In this document: positions 1-6,829 of the stretch, piece by piece | Layout: every line of letters begins with the position of its first letter | Position numbering within the stretch: position 1 is the stretch's first letter | Origin: Treponema sp. | GTDB lineage: Bacteria > Spirochaetota > Spirochaetia > Treponematales > Breznakiellaceae | Direction: 5' to 3' | DNA length: 9,706 nucleotides | NCBI GenBank assembly: GCA_009776715.1 | Contig: WRNF01000037.1 | Coordinates: 1 to 9,706 of the forward strand | Notes under the pieces: model-generated | The model's input: the letters and a program-made list of their open reading frames with translations, nothing else | Told to the model about the DNA's origin: nothing | Database searches by the model: none | Made by a program: the position numbers and the translations under genes

Positions 1-22
1 TGCGTCTCTGCGTGATTTAATT
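1..22. repeat. Edge of a TGCGTCTC-type short repeat element (partial)
   Basis: The first bases read TGCGTCTCTGCGTGATT, with TGCGT repeated at an 8-base period. From general knowledge, runs of this kind (CTCTGCGTCTCTGCGTGA and its complement) recur between genes in many unrelated bacterial genomes. Only about two units are visible because the window is cut here, so its full extent cannot be judged. It directly abuts the decayed toxin gene, which fits a repeat sitting at the breakpoint of that gene. Confidence 0.4.
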
Positions 23-69
23 CGATATAATCCGCCTTCTTATATTGTCGTATGGTAATTCAATAATTC

Positions 70-165
70 TTAGCATTTTCCACTATATTCCCGGAAGAGC
101 CTACAAAAGGGCTGCCTTTCCAGAAGTACATCAAGGGCGATATTAGCATCAACAAGAATTTTCAT
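70..165 (-). pseudogene. Broken PIN-domain (VapC-like) toxin remnant
   Basis: The start ATG (165-163) overlaps the antitoxin stop as ATGA, a common arrangement in toxin-antitoxin operons. The first 20 residues, MKILVDANIALDVLLERQPF, are a typical PIN-domain N-terminus with the first active-site Asp at position 6. After the CCCTTTT run the frame goes to CRLFREYSGKC and stops, giving 31 residues against about 130 for an intact toxin. Dropping one T from that run lets the reading continue as VGSSGNIVENAKNY, followed by a stop. A further in-frame stretch, YKKADYI, resembles a later PIN segment, and it runs into the repeat at the window edge. A frameshift plus an internal deletion is therefore the best reading. 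Family members are Mg-dependent ribonucleases, but this copy should be inactive. Confidence 0.7.
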
Positions 166-452
166 GCTTTATACTTTTCCGCAAGCCGTTCATTTCGAAT
201 ATCGCTTATTTTAATGTTTTCCGGCAAACCCCTTCCCTTTAGAACACCTACAAGCGCTTGTATTTCAGGCGTTTGCGCCCATTCTTCTATTTGTGCCATT
301 GTCAATGGCGGAAAGTTTTTTTTCGCAGAAACGGGTGTTCCTGTCACTCCTGCTTCTTCTATAGTGACTACAACCTTTTTTTTCTGCGGGATGGAAACCG
401 GTTTATCAGGAATAAACCGCTCATTTTCAAAAACACCTGTTATAACTAACAC
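162..452 (-). CDS. Antitoxin of a VapBC-like pair, AF2212-like N-terminus
   Basis: This 96-residue protein probably acted as the antitoxin for the adjoining PIN toxin. Residues 1-33 have the pattern of a short beta-strand protein: ITGVFENERFIPDKPVSIPQ followed by KKKVVVTIEE. This resembles the AF2212/DUF104-type antitoxins (xxGVFENGxFxPLxPVxLPEG...VxV), which commonly pair with PIN toxins. The C-terminal half (about residues 48-96) is predicted helical and charged (MAQIEEWAQTPEIQALVGVL, then KISDIRNERLAEKYKA), as expected for the toxin-binding tail. It begins with GTG at 452-450, chosen because AGGAG lies 6 bases upstream and no in-frame ATG exists before residue 52. The partner is broken, so this is now an orphan. 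It could still repress its own promoter or neutralise a related toxin elsewhere. Family placement is by pattern only. Confidence 0.7.
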   Translation of the reverse strand: MLVITGVFENERFIPDKPVSIPQKKKVVVTIEEAGVTGTPVSAKKNFPPLTMAQIEEWAQTPEIQALVGVLKGRGLPENIKISDIRNERLAEKYKA

Positions 453-458
453 TTCTAT

Positions 459-463
459 CTCCT
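459..463 (-). promoter_or_regulatory. Ribosome binding site of the antitoxin gene
   Basis: On the minus strand AGGAG lies 6 bases before the GTG at 452-450. It supports the GTG start, which is the only plausible start for a full-length protein. Confidence 0.75.
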
Positions 464-517
464 GTTATAAATTTTAGGATAATTTGCCCACAATGCGTCT
501 GAAGTATGGACAAACCC

Positions 518-531
518 TAGACAAGCGTCTA
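518..531. promoter_or_regulatory. Inverted repeat overlapping the -35 box, possible operator
   Basis: TAGAC (518-522) and GTCTA (527-531) form a perfect 5-base inverted repeat around AAGC, covering the -35 box and part of the spacer. The hexamer GCGTCT inside the right arm also occurs at 495-500, exactly 30 bases upstream. Both could be a repressor or activator site, but a 5-base palindrome can arise by chance. No regulator gene is nearby apart from the antitoxin. Confidence 0.3.
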
Positions 532-546
532 AATGACAACTATAAT
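518..546 (+). promoter_or_regulatory. Sigma-70-type promoter of the giant lipoprotein gene
   Basis: A -35 box TAGACA (518-523, five of six consensus bases) is separated by exactly 17 bases from a perfect -10 box TATAAT (541-546). Transcription would begin near 552-554, leaving a leader of about 15 bases before the ATG at 568. This decides the start, since the in-frame TTG at 484 and ATG at 493 lie upstream of the promoter and would not be in the transcript. The leader has only a weak ribosome binding site (GGTAA). Confidence 0.7.
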
Positions 547-567
547 TATCTATATGGTAAATATAAC

Positions 568-3500
568 ATGAAAAACAGAAAATATCAACGGTTTTGCCGT
601 TTGCTGCCCTTTTTTGCTTTTTGTCTTTTAATTTTTACATTGATAAACTGCGATTTATTCAAACCGGTTGACCACGATTTCTTTAAAAAAATTGACGAAG
701 AAATTGCCTGGGCCAATTCCCGCAAGCTGGCGGTAAGTGTTGCCTACCCCAATGACTGGGGCTTAAGCCCGCAGATTACAGGGTGTTTAGATAATGTGCG
801 GACGAAGGAAGGGCCGCGCAAGGGCTACCCTTTTAACGTGGAATTTACCGCGAACAGCGGGTACGGCTTCATTGAATGGATGGCCTTCAGCAGTGAATAT
901 TCGCTGGCGGCCATTCAGCTTATGCCTTTGGAAACCGCCAGAGACAATTCGCTCAAACCGCCTGATGTTAAAATTACATCGGCAGAGGAAACCAATACCG
1001 GCGCTATGGCATCGACTGTTACGATTAACATAGCAACTCCGGTAACGCTGGTTCCGTTCTGCGACATACGCCCCCGCCTTGACCGCAGGACAAACCCGCC
1101 GCTTAACCCTATTCAAGGCGCCTTTCCCTACAACCAAACCATTAACCTGTGGTTTACTATGCCTGTCAATCAGGAAAGCGCGGCGGGAAATATCCGCATA
1201 AGCGCAATGCATCTGAGCGATGAAAATTTGTTTGGGAAAAGACGGGGTGAGATGTTTGGGATAGATGGCGATATAAGCGGTTATTTCAGGATGGAATTTC
1301 CTTCCCAAAACCGCATAGACCTGATACCAGTGAACAGCGGGGATTATCCTTCTATTCATCTTGCCTTGCTTGCAATAACTGTTGAGGTTGGACCAGATAT
1401 AGAAAGCACAAACGGCATTTTAATGGGAATAAAAGAAGACGTCTCTTATCAAACCGACACAAGCGAGGTTCAAAAAGCATACAAGCCGGGGGTAATATCG
1501 GCAAGCCGCACAGAGGAGGGCGGGTATTTTAATGATTCCGTTCCATGGAACCGCCCCGATATAGACCGGCGTTTTAACCGGGATATACCGGCACCGAATA
1601 ATTTTAATACCGTTTATATCAAATTTAGCATAACGCCGCCGGAGGACGCTCCATCCCCTACTCCGAACCGGATAAGCGTCATAGAGCGGCTGGCCTACGA
1701 TTTGCGGGGCTTTAATGCAGGCGGTTCAGTGGAACATCATTATGCAACATCGGACAGTAAGGTAAATTACAATACCGGCACAGGAGAATACACCATTACC
1801 CACAGTCTCGCAACGGTTCCGCCCGGCATTATTCAGTTGGTGGTGCTGCCCTGGTATGACGATACAAGCACCCCAGTTTTACCGTTGCCCCCTGACAATG
1901 CAGTTGCTATCGGCCAGTATGTAACAGTGGTAATGGACATTGCCCCGCCGGAATTGCTTGCGCATAACGCAAGCCTGAACACACCGTCCTCCATGGAAAG
2001 CGGGACGGGGATTTATGTTTACGGACAGGGTTCCTCAATAACTCTAACCCTGGGCGGCCTTGCGGGTTTAATTGACAACGGCGGACAGGGCGGCAGAGAC
2101 GCTGCCTCGGCATGGAGCCTGCCCTGGACCATGGACGATACAAACAGCCTTTATTGGTATGTGCAGATTGGGGAAGATAACGATTTAGAAAAAATCGCCA
2201 GCCCCCGGCTAAATGTGTATAACGGGACGGCCTTGAACAATACCTGGACTCCAAATGATATTACCGGCTTATTGTATACTGGCGGATACCGGGTATTGGT
2301 AAAGTTTGAAGACAGAATGGGCAATGTGTCCCCAGTCTGGATAGATACAGATTTGCGGCTTAAGTATTCTGATGACAAGGTAAACTCCGTATCAAAGCTG
2401 CGGGCGCAGGTAAATGCAGCCGGAGACAGCGTAACGGTAACATGGGATGAGCCTGATACCTACCTGTACCCGGAACTACTGGTACACAGATACCATACAA
2501 GCCCGCAAGGCGATGTGTTTGAAAGCGAAATTGTCCGCAATACGTTTAACGGGCAGCATGCAGACGGCGGCAGTTTTTCTGTTCAGTTGATAAATTCTGG
2601 TAACGTAAAAAACGGCACTGCAGTAAGCGATGTGTACGGTTACGAAATAACGGTGATTACCCACAATATCGCAGGCTTTGCCGAGACAGAGCCCATAAAG
2701 GTGTACAATATTCCCGGTATGGATGTAACTGCGGCTAACACGGTTTATATCAATGAGCAATTAAAAATGAGCAATGAGCAAATCAGGGACTTGGTTACAG
2801 ATGACGCAATAACCAACATTGTATTGACCAGTAACATAACGTTTAACGATTGGCAGCCTGTCGATTTGTCCAGCCAGATATTCTACGGTAACGGGCATAC
2901 AATCACCGTGAGCAATAATTTTGCCGCTGCAAGCAACACAGGCATTTTTGGAACCGTGCAAGGAGCAAATGCTGAAATTCGGGACTTGCGGGTATATTAT
3001 GCTGTTGAGGTTTCGGCGAATACCAGCAGATATACCGGAGGCATTGCGGGCACTGCAGGGGCCGATGCTAAAATTACCAACTGCATTGTTGACGGTGCCG
3101 GTTTATCCGTTAATAACTCAACCACTGCGGCAGGATTGGAAGTAGCATTGGGAGGCATTGTCGGCAGTATGCAAAACAATGTTGTTATAAGCAACGCTTA
3201 TGTTTCTCTCAATATTACGCTGATAAGAAACATGGATGGGAGTATTTGCGCCGGCGGTACAGCCGGACAAATTAGCAGCGGATCTAACCCAGCGACAGGA
3301 ACCCCGATACTTTTAAATATCAATGTTTTAAGCGATGTAACTTGCTATAAGAACGGGGACTATATAAATAATATATACGCAGGAGGCATTACAGGTTCTT
3401 GCGCAAGCAACGGAGGGAAATTACAAAACATAAGTTATGGGGGAACCCTTACTTTATACCGAGATGCATCTGTGCAGCAACCAGACAACACATATTCAAA

Positions 3501-5202
3501 CTTGTACGGCGGGGGCATAGCTGGCGCATGGGCAAATCCTCTTATGGAAAATTGTATTTTTGAACGGAGCGGAAAAATAACCGTGCCTAAGGATAATTCA
3601 TATCAAGTTTTTATTGGAGGTTTAGGCGGATCCTTGGGTAATAATGGCTCTATTAATTCCTGTTTTGCGAGGGGAGATATTGATGTCCGTGTTAATGCTG
3701 CGTATTGCTATACAGGCGGAATAATTGGTTATTTAGGTGAAACCAGCACTATTACCAGGCTGTACCTTGATGACTGCATATATGAACAAGGGGAAATTTT
3801 TTGTAAATCGGGGGCTGATAGTAATACTGTCAGGATTGGCGGTTTTATCGGTTATATTGTACGGGAATCATCAATAACAAATTGTTTTTCCCATGCTGCC
3901 AAGATTGAAATGGACATTCCGGCAGGAGGCCTTGAAGCAGGAGGTTTTGTTGGCCTCCCTGTAAATGCTACTATTAGGGATTGCGGCAATTCCAGCCCCT
4001 TGTTGTTAAGCGAAACATCCAATCCTGGCGGAACTGTATTCATGGGCGGATTTTTTGGGATATACAGAGTCGGGATTGAAAGTTCAGCGGAGATACTGGA
4101 AAATTGTTGGTCAACCGGTTCTGTGTCTTCAAGAGGCGCAGACTCCTTGTACACAGGGGGGTTGATCGGCTCGGTTAATGGAGCGGGTGACAATATACAA
4201 ATAATGCAATGCTGGACCAACGGAAATGTCAGTGCTGTTTCTACTTCTTCCATTAATAATTTTTTTACCGGCGGCTTTATTGGATATGTGCAAAACGATG
4301 CTGCAATAAGCGAATCCTGGGCATCGGGTTCTGTTACTGCTGTGCGCACAGCCGGGGCTAATGCTGTTTATGCCGGCGGACTAGTTGGAGGCGTATCAGG
4401 TGGAATTGCTTCTATCAATAACTGCTATTCTTTAGGAAATGTGCTGGCGGATAAAACCAGTGACGGTGCAGGAAGTATTCAAGCCGGCGGGCTTATTGGA
4501 AATTTTAGCGGGAACGAAGCGTTATACAACTTTGCCGAAGGTTCGGTAACGGCTAAACAATCAGGAGACGGGAGTATAATGGCAGGGGGCCTCATTGGGT
4601 CGGCAGGCGGAAGCATCAATAACTGCTACTCTCTGGGCAATGTGTTAGCTGATAAAACCGGCACCGGTGCAGGGCTTATTGATGCCGGTGGGCTTATAGG
4701 TTATTTAGGGGCAGGCACAGCGCAGTATAATTTTGCCAAAGGTTCGGTAACGGCTCAAAATAAAGGAACCGATCTCACTTATTCAGGCGGCATTGTTGCG
4801 AGGAACAACGGGGGTACCCTTTCCAACAACGCGGCTTTGGGCCCAAGCGTTACGGCAAAGGGATCAAACGGTACAAGAGTTGCGGCCCGTGTGTACGGAA
4901 TTCCGGTAAGCGGAGTCGGCTGCAGCGATAATTACGCCCTTGATTCCATGCGGATAGAAAGAAGCGACGATTACGGGGCATTCTTCTTCCCCTTCTGGGA
5001 CGGCGTTGCCCCGGCGCCCCTGACATATTATACCCTTTCAAATTCAGCCGTTCACACCGCAAGGGACGGCGCAAGCGTTTCTTCCAGCGCATTTCAAAAC
5101 CAGGTAATCTGGGCATTAATTGGCTTTGGCAGCGAGTGGGACTTTAGCGGCCTTGTCCGCGACGGGCATCCGCGGCTGAAGAATGTTAAAAAAGAGCAAT
5201 GA
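568..5202 (+). CDS. Giant GLUG-repeat surface lipoprotein
   Basis: The protein is 1544 residues from ATG 568. Residues 1-28 are a lipoprotein signal: basic MKNRKYQR, a hydrophobic stretch, then the lipobox LINC with Cys28 as the expected lipidated residue. Asn at -1 is tolerated in spirochaetes. Around residue 100, NSGYGFIEW resembles InlB/Big-type repeats. About residues 163-230 resemble a SbsA-type Ig domain (NQTINLWFTMPVN). About 600-715 look like fibronectin type III (SVTVTWDEP). A cap with FYGNGHTITV follows, then about 17 GLUG units from 824 to 1411, with cores such as YTGGIAG and AGGLIG about every 35 residues. The C-terminus (SEWDFSGLVRDGHPRLKN) is a usual ending of GLUG proteins. It is probably anchored in a membrane and exposed to the periplasm or surface, where it may bind ligands or mediate adhesion. 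No catalytic motif is seen, and the substrate is unknown. It has its own promoter and converges with hisB. Confidence 0.85.
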   Translation: MKNRKYQRFCRLLPFFAFCLLIFTLINCDLFKPVDHDFFKKIDEEIAWANSRKLAVSVAYPNDWGLSPQITGCLDNVRTKEGPRKGYPFNVEFTANSGYGFIEWMAFSSEYSLAAIQLMPLETARDNSLKPPDVKITSAEETNTGAMASTVTINIATPVTLVPFCDIRPRLDRRTNPPLNPIQGAFPYNQTINLWFTMPVNQESAAGNIRISAMHLSDENLFGKRRGEMFGIDGDISGYFRMEFPSQNRIDLIPVNSGDYPSIHLALLAITVEVGPDIESTNGILMGIKEDVSYQTDTSEVQKAYKPGVISASRTEEGGYFNDSVPWNRPDIDRRFNRDIPAPNNFNTVYIKFSITPPEDAPSPTPNRISVIERLAYDLRGFNAGGSVEHHYATSDSKVNYNTGTGEYTITHSLATVPPGIIQLVVLPWYDDTSTPVLPLPPDNAVAIGQYVTVVMDIAPPELLAHNASLNTPSSMESGTGIYVYGQGSSITLTLGGLAGLIDNGGQGGRDAASAWSLPWTMDDTNSLYWYVQIGEDNDLEKIASPRLNVYNGTALNNTWTPNDITGLLYTGGYRVLVKFEDRMGNVSPVWIDTDLRLKYSDDKVNSVSKLRAQVNAAGDSVTVTWDEPDTYLYPELLVHRYHTSPQGDVFESEIVRNTFNGQHADGGSFSVQLINSGNVKNGTAVSDVYGYEITVITHNIAGFAETEPIKVYNIPGMDVTAANTVYINEQLKMSNEQIRDLVTDDAITNIVLTSNITFNDWQPVDLSSQIFYGNGHTITVSNNFAAASNTGIFGTVQGANAEIRDLRVYYAVEVSANTSRYTGGIAGTAGADAKITNCIVDGAGLSVNNSTTAAGLEVALGGIVGSMQNNVVISNAYVSLNITLIRNMDGSICAGGTAGQISSGSNPATGTPILLNINVLSDVTCYKNGDYINNIYAGGITGSCASNGGKLQNISYGGTLTLYRDASVQQPDNTYSNLYGGGIAGAWANPLMENCIFERSGKITVPKDNSYQVFIGGLGGSLGNNGSINSCFARGDIDVRVNAAYCYTGGIIGYLGETSTITRLYLDDCIYEQGEIFCKSGADSNTVRIGGFIGYIVRESSITNCFSHAAKIEMDIPAGGLEAGGFVGLPVNATIRDCGNSSPLLLSETSNPGGTVFMGGFFGIYRVGIESSAEILENCWSTGSVSSRGADSLYTGGLIGSVNGAGDNIQIMQCWTNGNVSAVSTSSINNFFTGGFIGYVQNDAAISESWASGSVTAVRTAGANAVYAGGLVGGVSGGIASINNCYSLGNVLADKTSDGAGSIQAGGLIGNFSGNEALYNFAEGSVTAKQSGDGSIMAGGLIGSAGGSINNCYSLGNVLADKTGTGAGLIDAGGLIGYLGAGTAQYNFAKGSVTAQNKGTDLTYSGGIVARNNGGTLSNNAALGPSVTAKGSNGTRVAARVYGIPVSGVGCSDNYALDSMRIERSDDYGAFFFPFWDGVAPAPLTYYTLSNSAVHTARDGASVSSSAFQNQVIWALIGFGSEWDFSGLVRDGHPRLKNVKKEQ
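3037..4800 (+). repeat. Array of about 17 GLUG-motif units inside the lipoprotein
   Basis: Core motifs of the form GG(I/L/F/T)xG recur at about 3037, 3151, 3253, 3382, 3511, 3616, 3715, 3838, 3940, 4045, 4156, 4270, 4375, 4486, 4585, 4687 and 4786. Spacing is 99-129 bases, or 33-43 residues. Several units have the accessory pattern (C/W)x(S/A)xGxV before the core, for example CWSTGSVSS, CWTNGNVSA and SWASGSVTA, which is the usual GLUG context. Spacing in multiples of three keeps the frame throughout. The last copy ends GGIVA instead of GGxxG, marking the degenerate C-terminal cap. Confidence 0.85.
4411..4812 (+). repeat. Two tandem 201-bp repeats (67 residues each) in the GLUG array
   Basis: Units 4411-4611 and 4612-4812 are aligned without gaps at a 201-base period. 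Each has SINNCYSLGNVLADKT at its start, an AGGLIG core about 75 bases in, and a YNFA(E/K)GSVTA segment (GTTCGGTAACGGCT at 4541 and 4742). Each 67-residue unit contains two GLUG motifs, so the duplication involved a pair of motifs. The latter half of the units has diverged. Confidence 0.8.
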
Positions 5203-5290
5203 GAAAGGGAATATGCAGTAAATATGAAAGACCTTTTTCTGCGAACTCCCAAGACACAAGGAAAAGAGGTAAACAAATACAGAAAAGCTT
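5203..5290. other. Convergent intergenic gap without a clear terminator
   Basis: These 88 bases separate the 3' ends of the lipoprotein gene and hisB. Only weak complementarity is seen (ACCTTTTTC against a GAAAAGAGGT-like stretch, and the short AGAAGCTTTTCT on the minus strand). No GC-rich stem followed by a T run is present on either strand, so termination may be Rho-dependent or lie inside the opposing gene. Confidence 0.5.
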
Positions 5291-5923
5291 CTAAACAATA
5301 TGTCCAGAAAGCGAGCCTTTTGTTGAGGGAATAATGTGTTTTACACGTTCGTCAATTTCGCAGGCATGGCGAAGCGAATAAGCGGCGGCTTTGAATAAGG
5401 CCTCTATCTTGTGATGATCGCTTCTGCCGCGAAGAATTTCCAGATGCAGGTTGCAGCCTGCATTTGCGGTAAAGGCAAGCCAGAAATCTTCGATAACGCC
5501 GGTTTGAAAATGGCATGGCTCTTTTATGCCGGGAGAGTTATAGATGAGCGGCGCATCCGAGAGTTTGCTGTCAAAAAAAAGGAAAGGCCGTCCGGAAATG
5601 TCCACTGAGGCACGGGCCAGGGTTTCATCCATCGGAAAAAGGCAGCTCCCGCAGCGCCGGATGCCCATTTTGCCGCCCAATGCCTTTGCAAAACATTGCC
5701 CCAGGACAATGCCGGTATCTTCTGTCAAATGGTGCTGGTCAACCTCAAGGTCGCCCTTTGCCCGCACTTCAATGTCGAATAAGCCGTGCCGGGCAAAGGC
5801 ATTGAGCATATGCCCCATAAAACCAATGGGATAATCCAGCAAAGCATTTCCCGTTCCGTCAATATTTAATTTTATGGTAATATCTGTTTCATTTGTTTTT
5901 CTGGAAATTTCTTCAATCCGCAT
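5291..5923 (-). CDS. hisB: Imidazoleglycerol-phosphate dehydratase
   Basis: This 210-residue cytoplasmic enzyme removes water from imidazole glycerol phosphate to give imidazole acetol phosphate, the sixth step of histidine synthesis (EC 4.2.1.19). It is the monofunctional form, with no phosphatase domain. Both metal-binding repeats are intact: DQHHLTED with His64, His65, Glu68 and Asp69, and DHHKIEALFKA with His170, His171 and Glu174. Other family signatures are MDETLARASVDISGRPF (98-114) and the C-terminal STKGSL. The N-terminal GFMGHML has Gly37 where the family usually has Asp (GFxDHML), while the His is kept. Length is near the usual 190-210. The ATG at 5923 has AGGAG 9 bases upstream. 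It is the last visible gene of the leftward cluster, 63 bases after a sugar-type permease gene. Confidence 0.95.
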   Translation of the reverse strand: MRIEEISRKTNETDITIKLNIDGTGNALLDYPIGFMGHMLNAFARHGLFDIEVRAKGDLEVDQHHLTEDTGIVLGQCFAKALGGKMGIRRCGSCLFPMDETLARASVDISGRPFLFFDSKLSDAPLIYNSPGIKEPCHFQTGVIEDFWLAFTANAGCNLHLEILRGRSDHHKIEALFKAAAYSLRHACEIDERVKHIIPSTKGSLSGHIV

Positions 5924-5932
5924 TTGCTCTGT

Positions 5933-5937
5933 CTCCT
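5933..5937 (-). promoter_or_regulatory. Ribosome binding site of hisB
   Basis: AGGAG on the minus strand lies 9 bases before the ATG at 5923-5921. It supports this start and independent translation initiation after the 63-base gap from the permease gene. Confidence 0.75.
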
Positions 5938-5986
5938 AATAAATAATATTGGTTCATGCGGAAAAATGTCAAGAAATAACAGCGGG

Positions 5987-6829
5987 TCATTCTTTTATTC
6001 CGCCCATTGAAATGCCGGAAATTATGTACCGCGACATTAATAAATAAAAAATGATAATTGGCAGCAGAGAGACCGTTATTCCAAGATAAATGCCTCCGTA
6101 TTCCGTGCGGTAAATATTCCCCCGCAAGGATTCAACCAGCATGGGAAGAGTGTATTTTGCTTTATCGGAAATAAGTATAAAGGGCGTAAAAAAATTATTC
6201 CATGATGCGACAAATGTAAAAATAGCCTGTGCTGCAAGGGCGGGAATTATTACTGGAAGAATCATTGTATTAAAAATCCGGTACTCGCCGGCACCGTCAA
6301 TCCGCGCTGCATCAATAAGTTCAAGAGACAGAACAGACATCATGTACTGCCGCAGAAATAAAACAGTAGTTGCCGATGCAATGGCGGGAATAATAAGAGG
6401 AATATAATTATCCAGAAGTTTAATCTGCGCCATAAATTTGTAGAACCCCACAAAAGTAAGGGTGCCGGGAAGCATCATTATGATAAGGATCACTGTCCAT
6501 ATTGCAATCCTTCCCTTAAACCGGTAAATATGCAAGCCGTAAGCAGTCATGGCCGAAAAATATACGCCTAACAATGTAGCGCAAACGGAAATAATGGCGC
6601 TGTTGCCGAATCCCTGCCAAATTTGAAAACCGCGGCTGCTTAGCGCTTCCCAGTTCTGCATGGTATTGCCGCCGGGCAAAATAGATATACCGGTATTAAT
6701 CTGTTCTGTTGAACGGGTAGCATTGATCAAGGTAAGGTACAGCGGAATTACCGCGGCAAGAAAAAGCAGCAGCATTATTATATAAATTAAAAACCGCTTG
6801 GGCAGCAAGCCGAATTGCCATGATCTCAT
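5987..6829 (-). CDS. CUT1-type ABC sugar importer permease (MalG/UgpE-like)
   Basis: This 280-residue inner-membrane protein should form half of the channel of a binding-protein-dependent importer. About six membrane spans are visible (near 13-35, 76-98, 109-129, 142-160, 193-215 and 246-267). The cytoplasmic EAA loop that docks the ATPase is at 170-192: ELIDAARIDGAGEYRIFNTM followed by ILP, with the conserved Gly179. The C-terminal SGISMGGIKE is typical of the MalG-like partner, which often ends in GxxxGAxKG. The start ATG overlaps the stop of the upstream permease as ATGA (6826-6829), so the two are probably translationally coupled. Family membership is clear, but the transported substrate (sugar, oligosaccharide or glycerol-phosphate type) cannot be read from the sequence. 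Confidence 0.92.
   Translation of the reverse strand: MRSWQFGLLPKRFLIYIIMLLLFLAAVIPLYLTLINATRSTEQINTGISILPGGNTMQNWEALSSRGFQIWQGFGNSAIISVCATLLGVYFSAMTAYGLHIYRFKGRIAIWTVILIIMMLPGTLTFVGFYKFMAQIKLLDNYIPLIIPAIASATTVLFLRQYMMSVLSLELIDAARIDGAGEYRIFNTMILPVIIPALAAQAIFTFVASWNNFFTPFILISDKAKYTLPMLVESLRGNIYRTEYGGIYLGITVSLLPIIIFYLLMSRYIISGISMGGIKE

Noticed and set aside
453..517. Minus-strand promoter for the antitoxin (TTGTGG-18-TATAAC)
   Set aside because: The putative -10 box abuts the ribosome binding site, so transcription would begin inside or after it. No convincing alternative was found.
484..567. Longer reading of the lipoprotein from TTG 484 or ATG 493
   Set aside because: It would place the start upstream of a near-consensus promoter (518-546) and bury the lipoprotein signal 28 residues inside the protein.
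787..1359. 190-residue open frame opposite the lipoprotein gene
   Set aside because: It lies wholly antisense to a well-supported coding region, has a composition rich in Arg, His and Cys, and shows no recognisable motif.
3852..4349. 165-residue open frame opposite the GLUG repeats
   Set aside because: Its Pro-rich pattern (KPPV, NPPV, KPPA) is the reverse complement of the repeated GG motifs, so it is a by-product of the repeat array.
3037..4800. Regular spacing of GG motifs considered as a CRISPR-like or DNA-level array
   Set aside because: The units are in frame, vary in length by multiples of three and match the GLUG protein motif, so the periodicity is at the protein level.
5215..5262. 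Possible bidirectional terminator between the lipoprotein gene and hisB
   Set aside because: The pairing is short, imperfect and AT-rich with no following T run.
5544..5834. 96-residue open frame opposite hisB
   Set aside because: It overlaps the highly conserved HisB motifs on the other strand and has no family signature.
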